This document shows positions 17,572 to 25,952 of a stretch of DNA of 64,000 bases, piece after piece. The number at the start of each line of letters is the position of its first letter. Position 1 is the first letter of the stretch. The translations under genes and the position numbers were made by a program. Below the pieces are notes generated by a model. The model had not been told where the DNA came from. It did not search any database and saw nothing but the letters and a program-made list of their open reading frames with translations. This DNA is from Rhabdothermincola sp036846205 (GTDB lineage: Bacteria > Actinomycetota > Acidimicrobiia > Acidimicrobiales > Acidimicrobilacustridaceae): NCBI RefSeq assembly GCF_036846205.1, contig NZ_DAIUCK010000004.1, forward strand, positions 1 to 64,000, given 5' to 3'.

Positions 17572-18993
17572 TCAGATGATCCCCCCTCTGGTCATGGCGA
17601 TGACATCGAGCGCCCGGTCGAGCTCCTCGTCGGTCATCAAGCCTCGCTCACGCACGATCTCCCGGATGCTTCGTCCCGTACGCACCGACTCCTTGATGAT
17701 CTCCGCGGCCCGCTCGTAGCCGATGTAGGGGTTGAGCGCGGTGCCGATGGAGGGTGAGGCCTCCGCGTACTGCCGGAGCCGATCGACGTTGGCGCGGATG
17801 CCGTCGATGCAGCGCTTGGCGAACAGCTCGCTCACGTTGGCGAGCAGGCGGATCGACTCGATCAGGTTGCGGGCCATCATCGGCATGTAGACGTTCAGCT
17901 CGAAGTTGCCCTGCGAACCGGCGAATGCCACCGCGGCGTCGTTGCCGATCACCTGCACCGCCACTTGCGTCACCGCCTCGGGGATCACCGGGTTCACCTT
18001 GCCCGGCATGATCGACGAGCCCGGCTGCAGATCGGGAAGGAAGACCTCCGCCAGCCCGGCGCGCGGGCCGCTGCCCATCCAGCGCAGGTCGTTGGCGATC
18101 TTGATCAGTGCGACCGCCAGGGTGCGCATCTCGCCTGACATCTCCACCAGCGGGTCGCGGGATCCCTGGGCAGCGAAGTGGTTGCGAGCCTCGGTGAGTG
18201 GGAGAGCGAGACGCTCGGCCAGCGCGGCGATCACCTTGGGAGCGAACTGCTTCGGCGCGTTGATACCGGTGCCCACCGCGGTGCCGCCCAAGGGGAGCTC
18301 ACCGCAGCGCGGCAACGCCTCCTGCAGCCGCACGATCGACGCGTGGACCTGCGCGGCGTACCCGCCGAACTCCTGGCCGAGCGTGACCGGAGTGGCGTCC
18401 ATGAGATGGGTCCGCCCGGCCTTGACCACGTCGCGGAACTCCTTCTCCTTGCGTCGCAGCGCGAAGTAGAGGACCTCCAGCGCAGGCACCAGGTCGCGTA
18501 ACACCCCTTCGACCACCGCGATGTGGATCGCGCTGGGGAACACGTCGTTGGACGATTGGGAGGCGTTGACGTGGTCATTCGGGTGGACCGCCCCAGGCTC
18601 GCCGAGCCGCTCGGAGGCCAGGTTGGCCAGTACCTCGTTCATGTTCATGTTGGAGGAGGTGCCCGACCCGGTCTGGAACACGTCGACCGGGAACTGGTCG
18701 TCCCAGAACCCCTCCGCCACTTCCTCGGCGGCGTCGAAGATCGCCCGGCCGATCCGGCGGTCGACCTGGGGGACGGACTTCAGCGACGCGTTGACCAGCG
18801 CGGCCTGCCCCTTCACCAGCGCGAGGGCGCGTATCAGCCGGGGCTCGAGCCGCTGGCCGGAGATCGGGAAGTTCTCCACCGCCCGCTGGGTCTGGGCGCC
18901 CCACCTGGCCTCGGCGGGCACCCGGACCTCCCCCATCGAGTCGTGCTCGACGCGGTGCGGCAGCTCTGCGGGGAGGTGTTGGGACTCGCTCAC
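17572..18993 (-). CDS. fumC: class II fumarate hydratase
   Basis: 473-aa fumarase C, which reversibly hydrates fumarate to L-malate in the TCA cycle and has no metal cluster. The family signature GSSIMPGKVNP is intact, as are SGTSSNMNMNEV and THLMDATPVTLGQE. Its length is normal for FumC. Start is GTG at 18993, 16 bp after the class I fumarase stop, so both isozymes share a transcript. The downstream FAD oxidoreductase follows after 1 bp. Confidence 0.92.
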   Translation of the reverse strand: MSESQHLPAELPHRVEHDSMGEVRVPAEARWGAQTQRAVENFPISGQRLEPRLIRALALVKGQAALVNASLKSVPQVDRRIGRAIFDAAEEVAEGFWDDQFPVDVFQTGSGTSSNMNMNEVLANLASERLGEPGAVHPNDHVNASQSSNDVFPSAIHIAVVEGVLRDLVPALEVLYFALRRKEKEFRDVVKAGRTHLMDATPVTLGQEFGGYAAQVHASIVRLQEALPRCGELPLGGTAVGTGINAPKQFAPKVIAALAERLALPLTEARNHFAAQGSRDPLVEMSGEMRTLAVALIKIANDLRWMGSGPRAGLAEVFLPDLQPGSSIMPGKVNPVIPEAVTQVAVQVIGNDAAVAFAGSQGNFELNVYMPMMARNLIESIRLLANVSELFAKRCIDGIRANVDRLRQYAEASPSIGTALNPYIGYERAAEIIKESVRTGRSIREIVRERGLMTDEELDRALDVIAMTRGGII

Positions 18994-19009
18994 CCCCCGA
19001 TTCTCGCAG

Positions 19010-20644
19010 TCAGCGGCGCAAGGTGACGGGCCGGGAGACCTCCGCGAAGAAATCGTTGCCCTTGTCGTCGACCACCACGAACGCCGGGAAGTCCTCCACC
19101 TCGATCATCCACACGGCCTCCATGCCGAGCTCGGGGTACTCGAGGACCTCGACCTTGCGGATGCAGTCCTGGGCCAGGCGCGCGGCCGGGCCACCGATGG
19201 AGCCCAGGTAGAACCCACCGTGGCGCTTGCACGCCTCGGTCACCTGCTTGGAGCGGTTCCCCTTCGCCACCATCACGTGGCTGCCACCCGCGGCCATGAA
19301 CTCGTCGACGTAGGCATCCATCCGGCCCGCGGTGGTGGGGCCGAACGATCCCGATGCGTACCCCTCCGGGGTCTTCGCCGGCCCCGCGTAGTAGACGGGG
19401 TGATCCCGCAGGTAGTCGGGCAACGGCTCACCCGCGTCGAGGCGCTCCTTGATCTTCGAGTGGGCGATGTCGCGGGCCACCACCATCGGGCCGGTGAGCA
19501 TCACCCGGGTCTTGACCGGCAGCTTCGACAGCTCGGCCCGGATCTCATCCATCGGCCGGGTCAGGTCGATGCGCACCACCTCCCCGGACAGCTCGTCCTC
19601 GTCGACCTCGGGCAGGTACGAGGCGGGATCGGTCTCGAGCTGCTCGAGGAACACGCCCTCGGCGGTGATCTTGCCCAGTGCCTGCCGGTCCGCCGAGCAC
19701 GACACCGCCAGCGCCACCGGGCAGGACGCGCCGTGACGGGGAAGCCGGACGACCCGCACGTCGTGGCAGAAGTACTTGCCGCCGAACTGCGCGCCGATGC
19801 CGAAGCTCTGGGTGAGCGCGAGCACCTGGGCTTCGAGCTCGAGGTCTCGGAACGCCCGACCCCGCTCGTCGCCCGTGGTGGGCAGGGTGTCCAGGTACCG
19901 GGCGGAGGCCAGCTTGGCAGTCTCGAGGGCCATCTCCGCCGACGTCCCACCGACCACCACCGCCAGGTGGTACGGCGGGCAGGCCGCGGTGCCCAGGCCG
20001 CGCAGCTTCTCGTCCAGGAACGCCATGAGCCGTGCGGGGGTGAGCAGCGCCTTGGTCTCCTGGAACAGCAGGCTCTTGTTGGCCGAGCCACCACCCTTGG
20101 CCATGAACAGGAACTTGTAGGTGTCACCGTCGACCGCGGCGATCTTGATCTCCGCGGGGAGGTTGGTCTTCGTGTTCACCTCCTCCCACATGCTCAACGG
20201 GGCCATCTGCGAGTACCGCAGGTTCGCGTCCCGGTAGGTCTCGTACACCCCTCGGGCGATGGCCGCCTCGTCACCGCCTCCGGTGAGCACGAACTGCCCT
20301 TTGCGGGCTTTCACGATGGCCGTGCCCGTGTCCTGGCACATGGGCAGCACGCCGCCCGCCGAGATGCACGCGTTCTTGAGCAGGTCCAGGGCCACGAACC
20401 GGTCGTTGCCGGACGCCTCGGGGTCCTCGAGGATCGCGGCGAGCTGCGCCAGGTGCCCGGGGCGCAAATAGTGGGCGATGTCCCACATCGCCTCCCGGGT
20501 CAGCCGGGTGAGCGCGGACGGCTCGACCCGCACGAAGCGGTGGCCCGCCGCCTCGACCTCCGACACCCCCTCGGTGGTGATCAGCCGGTACGGGGTGGGG
20601 TCAGGGCCGAGCTGGAACAGCTCCTCGTACGCGAACTCGCTCAT
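19010..20644 (-). CDS. fumA: class I fumarate hydratase (4Fe-4S)
   Basis: 544-aa oxygen-sensitive fumarase unrelated to FumC. The likely [4Fe-4S] cysteines are C103 (LPMCQDTG), C222 (ACPPYHLAVVVGG) and C316 (AVSCSADR), offset by two from E. coli FumA. GPTTAGRMD and the C-terminal beta-domain (VMLTGPMVVARDIAH, YYAGPAKTPEGY) are present, so both halves of the single-chain enzyme are complete. I chose ATG 20644 because the longer open frame upstream overlaps the binding-protein gene and has no family resemblance. Confidence 0.9.
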   Translation of the reverse strand: MSEFAYEELFQLGPDPTPYRLITTEGVSEVEAAGHRFVRVEPSALTRLTREAMWDIAHYLRPGHLAQLAAILEDPEASGNDRFVALDLLKNACISAGGVLPMCQDTGTAIVKARKGQFVLTGGGDEAAIARGVYETYRDANLRYSQMAPLSMWEEVNTKTNLPAEIKIAAVDGDTYKFLFMAKGGGSANKSLLFQETKALLTPARLMAFLDEKLRGLGTAACPPYHLAVVVGGTSAEMALETAKLASARYLDTLPTTGDERGRAFRDLELEAQVLALTQSFGIGAQFGGKYFCHDVRVVRLPRHGASCPVALAVSCSADRQALGKITAEGVFLEQLETDPASYLPEVDEDELSGEVVRIDLTRPMDEIRAELSKLPVKTRVMLTGPMVVARDIAHSKIKERLDAGEPLPDYLRDHPVYYAGPAKTPEGYASGSFGPTTAGRMDAYVDEFMAAGGSHVMVAKGNRSKQVTEACKRHGGFYLGSIGGPAARLAQDCIRKVEVLEYPELGMEAVWMIEVEDFPAFVVVDDKGNDFFAEVSRPVTLRR

Positions 20645-20703
20645 GGCGCCAGCGTCCCACACGGTCCGCCCGGCAGAGCAAACGGCGCGCTCCCGTACAG
20701 GTC

Positions 20704-22356
20704 CTACTCGGTGTCGCGCGGCTCGCGATCCAGCCACACCTGGGTGAGCGACACCGTCCCCTGCTCCATGCCCAGGCCGGGCGAACCCTGCGGGGTGGTC
20801 CGCTGCGTGAGGTCCCGCACGTCTCGGCCGGCCACCAGGCCCTGCGGCAGACGCACCAGGAAGAGGTAGGCCGCGCCGGTGACCACATCGTTCTGGATGG
20901 CCCGATAGGCGTCCACCTGCCGGGCCAGCTCGGAGGTGGCCCGTGCGCTGTCGAACGAGCCGTCGATCGCCGGTGACCCGAGGCGAGCCAGGTTCGGACC
21001 CGGCGCACCCACCGGGGTCAGCTCCGACAGGTGCAGCTGCGGGTACCACAGGTCGGGATGCCAGGATCCGAACAGCGGCAGGACGGCCGCGTCGAACCCA
21101 CCGACGGCCACGGCCTGCCGCACCTCGGTGAGGGGCACCACCCGGAAACGAGCCCTGATGCCCGCATCACGCAGCTGCTGGCCCCACCGGGTGGTGAACC
21201 GGCGAATCACCGGGTCGTCGGGCACCAGCACCTCGAACGTGAGCGACGTCCCGTAGCGATCGATGAAGCGCTCGAGCTCGGTCTCGGTAGCCGGCAGGCT
21301 GTGGGGCAGGACCGGCGGATCGTTGTACCACAGGGAGGTGTCGACCACCGGCCCCCTCGCCCACTTCACGAAGCCGCGGTCCCCGTCGCCGACGATCTCG
21401 GCTCGATCGGTGGCGTAGCCCAGCGCCTGCCGGGCGCTGAAGTCGCTGAAGGGCATCCGGCCGGCGTTGAGCACCACGGTGAGCTTCGGGGCCTCGCCTT
21501 CGAGATCGGCGAGGACCTGCGTGCGGCGCTCCGCAGCGCGCGCCGAGGCGAGTGCCAGCAGCACCGGATCGTCGACGAGGGCGACATCCACCTTGCCCTC
21601 CTCCACCGCCCGCACCCGAGCGGCGCCCTCGGGGAGCACCCGCACATCGATCTCGTCGAGGCGGGGTAGACCGTCCCGCCAGTAGGTGGGGCTCTTGCCG
21701 AGCACGAACGACCCGTCCGAGTCCCGGGACCGCACCCGGAACGGGCCGCTGCCCACGGGCCGGGCCCCCCCGTCGGCCGCCATCAGGCTCGCTGGCGACG
21801 CGACGAAGCCCACCTGGGTGGTCAGCACGTGAGGGAACGTCGACCACGGAGCGCGGAGCCGCACGTTGACGGTCCGCGGTCCGGTGACGAACACCGCTCG
21901 CACCGGTCGCAGCAGCGCTTCCGCCGCCGGGCTGGTCCGCTGCGCCTCCAGGTTGGCCCGCAGTGCTTCGGCATCGAGCGGTGTGCCGTCGTGGAAGACG
22001 AGGTCCGCTCGCAGGGTGATGGCCCACTCGGTGAAGTCCGCGTTGGGGGTGAAGGACTCGGCCAGTGCCGGTTCGAGCTGGTACGTGTCGCTGTAGTCGG
22101 CCAACCGGTCGAACACCGCCCGGCCCACCTGCAGGGCGGTCGAATCCCAGGGGCCCGCCGTAGGACGCAGGTCGCCGGCGTCGCGCTCGACGGCCATCAC
22201 CAGCCGACCGCCGTTCCGGGGGCCGCTCGCCGCGGGCTGCTCGGCCTGCTCGGGCGGGCTGGTCTGTGGTTCGGGTGGATCGGCGCAGGCGGCACCGACC
22301 AGCGCCAGGGCGGCGAGCACGACCATCGACAGGTGCATCCGGCACGCCTTCGACAT
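20704..22356 (-). CDS. ABC transporter substrate-binding lipoprotein, peptide family 5
   Basis: 550-aa extracytoplasmic solute-binding protein of the OppA/DppA family. The signal peptide ends in a lipobox LVGAAC with the lipidated cysteine at C24, followed by a Pro/Glu/Gln linker and the domain GGRLVMAVERDAGDLRPTA. FHDGTPLDAEALRANLE is the typical family motif. No permease or ATPase gene lies nearby, so this is an orphan binding protein. The ligand is unknown. TAGGCT lies 9 nt before the ATG. Confidence 0.8.
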   Translation of the reverse strand: MSKACRMHLSMVVLAALALVGAACADPPEPQTSPPEQAEQPAASGPRNGGRLVMAVERDAGDLRPTAGPWDSTALQVGRAVFDRLADYSDTYQLEPALAESFTPNADFTEWAITLRADLVFHDGTPLDAEALRANLEAQRTSPAAEALLRPVRAVFVTGPRTVNVRLRAPWSTFPHVLTTQVGFVASPASLMAADGGARPVGSGPFRVRSRDSDGSFVLGKSPTYWRDGLPRLDEIDVRVLPEGAARVRAVEEGKVDVALVDDPVLLALASARAAERRTQVLADLEGEAPKLTVVLNAGRMPFSDFSARQALGYATDRAEIVGDGDRGFVKWARGPVVDTSLWYNDPPVLPHSLPATETELERFIDRYGTSLTFEVLVPDDPVIRRFTTRWGQQLRDAGIRARFRVVPLTEVRQAVAVGGFDAAVLPLFGSWHPDLWYPQLHLSELTPVGAPGPNLARLGSPAIDGSFDSARATSELARQVDAYRAIQNDVVTGAAYLFLVRLPQGLVAGRDVRDLTQRTTPQGSPGLGMEQGTVSLTQVWLDREPRDTE

Positions 22357-22411
22357 GGAGGCAGCAGCCTAGCGAGCGGTGTTCAGCGCCGGTCGTCGCT
22401 CCGGGGGCCGA

Positions 22412-23182
22412 TCAGCGGGCCGTCCACCCGCCGTCGACCACCAGCACCTGGCCGGTCACGTAGGAGGAGGCTTCGCTGGCGAGGTACAGCACGGCCCCGT
22501 CCAGCTCGTGCTCTCGGCCGCCACGGGCCATGGGCGCGTTGCGACGGAGGTAGGCCATCGAGGCCTCGTCGGTGAACATCTCGGCGGTCATCTCGCTCGG
22601 GAACCATCCCGGCGCGATGGCGTTCACCCGCACCCCTCGCCGCGCCCACTGCACGGCGAGCTCCCGGGTGAGGTTCACCACCGCGCCCTTCGAGGCCGCG
22701 TAGCTCGCCTGCTTGATGGGCGCGGAGGCGACGAGGCCGAGGATGGACGTGATGTTGATGATCGAGCCTCGACCCTGTTCGATCATCTGCCGGCCGGCGA
22801 GCTGGCTGAGGGCGAAGACCGCGGTGACGTTCACGTCCATGACCTGCGCGAACTGCTCGACCGGTTCGTCCTCCGCGGGCGCTGGTGCGCCGATCCCCGC
22901 GTTGTTGACGAGCACGTCGACCCGCCCGAAGGTCTCGATGGTGCGGGCGATCAACCGTTCCCGGTCAGCCGGGAGGCTGACGTCCGTCGGCACCGCGACC
23001 GCTCTCCGGAGCTCGGCCGCGAGATCCTCGATGCGGGCACGGCGCCGAGCCGCGAGCACGACCGAGGCGCCCGCGGCGTGAAGCACCCGCGCGAACCGGA
23101 CGCCGAGACCACTCGACGCCCCGGTCACGACGGCCACCCGACCGTCGAGCCGGAACAGCTCATCGACCCGAACCTCGGCCAT
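22412..23182 (-). CDS. SDR-family NAD(P)-dependent oxidoreductase
   Basis: 256-aa classical short-chain dehydrogenase. The cofactor motif TGASSGLG is at about 20-27, followed by NNAG, the catalytic Ser in NITSILG and YAASK (Tyr and Lys). The tail LYLASEASSYVTGQVLVVDGGWT is typical of the family. The substrate cannot be deduced. I chose ATG 23182; TAGGCT lies 8 nt upstream. A much longer upstream extension of the frame is antisense to the LLM gene and was discarded. It is divergent from that LLM gene by 50 bp. Confidence 0.88.
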   Translation of the reverse strand: MAEVRVDELFRLDGRVAVVTGASSGLGVRFARVLHAAGASVVLAARRRARIEDLAAELRRAVAVPTDVSLPADRERLIARTIETFGRVDVLVNNAGIGAPAPAEDEPVEQFAQVMDVNVTAVFALSQLAGRQMIEQGRGSIINITSILGLVASAPIKQASYAASKGAVVNLTRELAVQWARRGVRVNAIAPGWFPSEMTAEMFTDEASMAYLRRNAPMARGGREHELDGAVLYLASEASSYVTGQVLVVDGGWTAR

Positions 23183-23232
23183 GGCCGGGCAGCCTAGGAC
23201 GAGCGCGATCGCAGCCGGTACGGTCGCCGGCG

Positions 23233-24126
23233 ATGAAGGTTCGCATCGGCTTCGGCCTCGGCACCCGGACGGTGGCGAACGACGCCGAGCGCTTCGGGTT
23301 GGTGGTGGACGAGCTCGAGCGCCTCGGGTTCGACTCGCTGTGGCTGAGCGAGCGGATCTCCGGTGAGGGTCCCGACCCGATCGCGGGCCTGGCGTTCGCC
23401 GCGGGCCGCACCACCAGGCTGAAGCTGGGCACGAGTGTCCTGGTGGTGCCCGGGCGCAACCCCGTGGTGCTGGCCAAGGAGCTGGCCAGCTTGGACCGCC
23501 TCTCCGGCGGTCGGCTGCTGCCGGCGTTCGGCCTCGGCGTGGCGGACCCCACCGAGCAGGCCGCGTTCGGGGTCCGCCGGGAGGAGCGGGCCCGACGCTT
23601 CGACGAGGCGTTACCGCTCCTGCGCCGGCTGTGGAGCGAGGAGGTGGTCGACCACGACGGCGAGTTCTATTCCTGCAAGGGGGTGTCGGTCCGCCCCCGA
23701 CCGATCCAGGACCCCATCGACCTGTGGATGGGAGGCATCGCTCCGTCAGAGCTGCGGCGGGTCGGCCGCCTCGGCGACGGGTGGCTGCCATCGTTCTGCA
23801 CCGTGGAGGAGGTGCGCGCCGGCATCGCCGCCATCACCGAGCATGCCGCGACCCATGGCCGAGCGATCGATCCCGAGCATGTCGGGGCGCTCGTCGCCTA
23901 CCGCCACGGCCCGCTGCCCGAGCTCGTGGCCCGTTTCGTACGCCAGCGGCGGCCGGGTGCCGATCCCGAAGAGCTGATCCCCGAGCGCGCCGCGCTGCCC
24001 GAGCATCTCGAGCGGTTCGTGGGGATCGGGGCCTCGAAGTTCGTGGTGCTGCCCATCGTCGAGCCCGCGGATTGGCACGACGAGCTGGGCTGGCTGGCCG
24101 AACGGGTGCTACCCCTCCAGCGCTGA
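23233..24126 (+). CDS. LLM-class F420-dependent oxidoreductase
   Basis: 297-aa luciferase-like monooxygenase-fold protein. Landmarks are the opening KVRIGFGLGTRT, SLWLSERISGEGPDP, TTRLKLGTSVLVVPGRNPVVLAKELASLDRLSGGR in three consecutive elements, and FYSCKGVSVRPRP. These match F420-dependent members of the family. The substrate is unknown. TACGGT lies 8 nt before the ATG, and no ribosome-binding site is seen. It converges on the tetR gene with 11 bp between stops. Confidence 0.85.
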   Translation: MKVRIGFGLGTRTVANDAERFGLVVDELERLGFDSLWLSERISGEGPDPIAGLAFAAGRTTRLKLGTSVLVVPGRNPVVLAKELASLDRLSGGRLLPAFGLGVADPTEQAAFGVRREERARRFDEALPLLRRLWSEEVVDHDGEFYSCKGVSVRPRPIQDPIDLWMGGIAPSELRRVGRLGDGWLPSFCTVEEVRAGIAAITEHAATHGRAIDPEHVGALVAYRHGPLPELVARFVRQRRPGADPEELIPERAALPEHLERFVGIGASKFVVLPIVEPADWHDELGWLAERVLPLQR

Positions 24127-24137
24127 CCGGACACCGG

Positions 24138-24725
24138 CTACTGGACCATCGCTCCGTACACCGCCACCAGGCCCGCGGTGGCCCGGCGGAGGAACTCACC
24201 GTCGTAGGCCTCGTCGCCGTGATCGAGCCAGGCCAGCACGCTGTCGTAGAGGTAGGCGACGATGGTGTGGGTGATCCACCCGCGCAGTGCGGGGTCGCGG
24301 ATCGTGTTGCCGATCAGCTCGTCGGCAGCCTGCACCGCCTGCCCCCGTAGCTCGGCGGCCACGCTCGCGAACCGGGGCTCGCGTGCCGCGTGCACCACCA
24401 GGAGCCGGAAGCCGTCGGGGTCCTCGCGGGCCACGGTGAGCAGGGCCCGGGTGGTGAAGCCCTCCGGGTCGGCGGCCTGCACCCCGGCGAGGAACTCCTC
24501 CCGCAGCCGATCGCTCACCCGATCGAGCACCGCCCGATACAGCTCCTCCTTCGAGGCGAAGTGCCGGTAGACGATGATGCGGCTCACGCCCGCCTCGGCG
24601 GCCACGTCGTCCATCGACGTGTCGGCGAAGCCTCCTCTGGCGAAGGCGGTGGCCGCGGCCCGCAGGATCGACGCCTGGCGCTCGGGCTTCGGGAGGAGTT
24701 GGCGGGCCTGGCCTCGGTCACCCAT
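24138..24725 (-). CDS. TetR-family transcriptional repressor
   Basis: 195-aa regulator with an N-terminal helix-turn-helix (RAAATAFARGGFADTSMDDV, then AGVSRIIVYRHFASKEEL; about residues 18-60) and a helical ligand-binding C-terminal domain. The start is ATG 24725; the longer open frame upstream runs across the promoter region. A perfect palindrome lies 26 bp upstream of the start, in the divergent control region shared with the diiron-protein gene, so it probably represses both itself and that operon. The inducer is unknown. Confidence 0.85.
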   Translation of the reverse strand: MGDRGQARQLLPKPERQASILRAAATAFARGGFADTSMDDVAAEAGVSRIIVYRHFASKEELYRAVLDRVSDRLREEFLAGVQAADPEGFTTRALLTVAREDPDGFRLLVVHAAREPRFASVAAELRGQAVQAADELIGNTIRDPALRGWITHTIVAYLYDSVLAWLDHGDEAYDGEFLRRATAGLVAVYGAMVQ

Positions 24726-24750
24726 GTCACACAGCTTCCATCTTGCCGAG

Positions 24751-24770
24751 TGTATACACACGAGTATACA
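24751..24770. promoter_or_regulatory. palindromic operator between tetR and the diiron-LLM operon
   Basis: Perfect inverted repeat TGTATAC-N6-GTATACA in the 132-bp divergent intergenic region. The AT-rich half-sites contain TATACA and TATACT on the two strands, which could themselves be -10 boxes, so binding would block both promoters. Confidence 0.65.
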
Positions 24771-24857
24771 GTTGAGGTGCCGGGACGATCCCGGTCCGGC
24801 CAGTGGCATCGCCGTGCCGCTGGCGCGGTATGCCGATGGCCCAGGGGGGAGCGAACC

Positions 24858-25952
24858 ATGACCACGGCACAGGTGGAGTACACGGAGCACGAGCTCCTGC
24901 TCTCGCATGACTACGCAGAGCCGCTCGTCGCGGGTGGGGTCCGCTGCCACGGCGGCTTCGACGATCAAGGTCGGTACGTCTCACCTCGTACCCGCATGCG
25001 AGGCCCGGCCATCGAGGCGTGGGAGCACCAGCGCGCGGAGCAGTTCGGCACCCCGGTGCTCGACGTGCCGATCGACTCGTGGCCTGAGCACTTCCCCAAC
25101 GTCGAGCAGTCGAAGCTGCTGATCCGACGGGGCGTGCCCGAGCCCATCATTGCCACCCTCACCCGCATCGGTACCGTCGAGGGCTTCGGCGGGATGCTGC
25201 GGCTGGTGCCGGTGCCCGACATGCGACCGCTGTTCGAGGAGGACATCACCGGCACCGCGATCGCCCACCTGGACCGCGGGCTCATCGAGGCCCACGCCCG
25301 CGACGAGGCCGGCTTCGAGGAGGAGGCGGGCCACGACGTGATGTGGTTCGTGGCCCGCGACATCGCGTTCGAGAATCCGGTCACCGCCGACGAGACCGAG
25401 CTCATGCTGGAGCGGATGGGCATCAGGGGCGGTCCCGGCAGACCCGCGCCGCTGGTCGACGTGGCCCGGGTGCTGCCCGAGGAGATCGACCCCACACTCG
25501 AGTTCCTGGTCGGCCGGATGATCAACCTGCTGTTCATCGAGATCGCGGCGTTCCACACCTTCCGCTGGGCCGAGAGCGTCCTCGCCGACACCGACCTGGT
25601 GGCGGGCGACGGCGAGGCAGCCCGGCTGGTGTCCTACATCCGAGCCGACGAGACGCCCCACGTGTCGTACCTGCGCACCGCCCTCTCCGAGATGCGTGAC
25701 CGCACGTGGATCGGCCAGCGGGGCAACCGCTACCCGGGCGAGGAGATGATCGGGTTGCTGTGGGACAAGGCGCTCGAGGACTCCCTGCTCCTGCGGCGTG
25801 CCGACAACCTGCGGGTCACCATGAACGAGATCGAGCACGCCTTGGCTGGTCGCCCCGACGCGGCCGACCTGCTCGACGAGATGCTCTCGCTGGGCACGGT
25901 GCGGCGACTGCCCGACGGCACGGTGGTCGACACCGAGGAGCCGGCGGCGTGA
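24858..25952 (+). CDS. ferritin-like diiron protein, not recognised
   Basis: 364-aa protein I do not recognise by name. It carries carboxylate/histidine motifs of a diiron site in four-helix order: E156-x2-H159 (EEEAGHDVMW), E228 with H233 (FIEIAAFHTFRW) and E265-x2-H268 (DETPHVSYL), with E144 or E127/E128 as candidates for the first helix ligand. N-oxygenase-like or desaturase-like chemistry is possible but unproven. The start is ATG 24858, with GGGGGAG 6 nt upstream. Its stop overlaps the GTG of the next gene (GTGA), so it is translated together with a luciferase-like monooxygenase under a TetR operator. Confidence 0.6.
   Translation: MTTAQVEYTEHELLLSHDYAEPLVAGGVRCHGGFDDQGRYVSPRTRMRGPAIEAWEHQRAEQFGTPVLDVPIDSWPEHFPNVEQSKLLIRRGVPEPIIATLTRIGTVEGFGGMLRLVPVPDMRPLFEEDITGTAIAHLDRGLIEAHARDEAGFEEEAGHDVMWFVARDIAFENPVTADETELMLERMGIRGGPGRPAPLVDVARVLPEEIDPTLEFLVGRMINLLFIEIAAFHTFRWAESVLADTDLVAGDGEAARLVSYIRADETPHVSYLRTALSEMRDRTWIGQRGNRYPGEEMIGLLWDKALEDSLLLRRADNLRVTMNEIEHALAGRPDAADLLDEMLSLGTVRRLPDGTVVDTEEPAA

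Noticed and set aside
20645..21049. N-terminal extension of the class I fumarase frame
   Set aside because: It overlaps the binding-protein gene in another frame; ATG 20644 aligns with the normal start of the enzyme.
23183..23791. N-terminal extension of the SDR frame
   Set aside because: It is Arg/Pro/Ser-rich, antisense to the LLM gene, and the SDR domain starts normally at ATG 23182.
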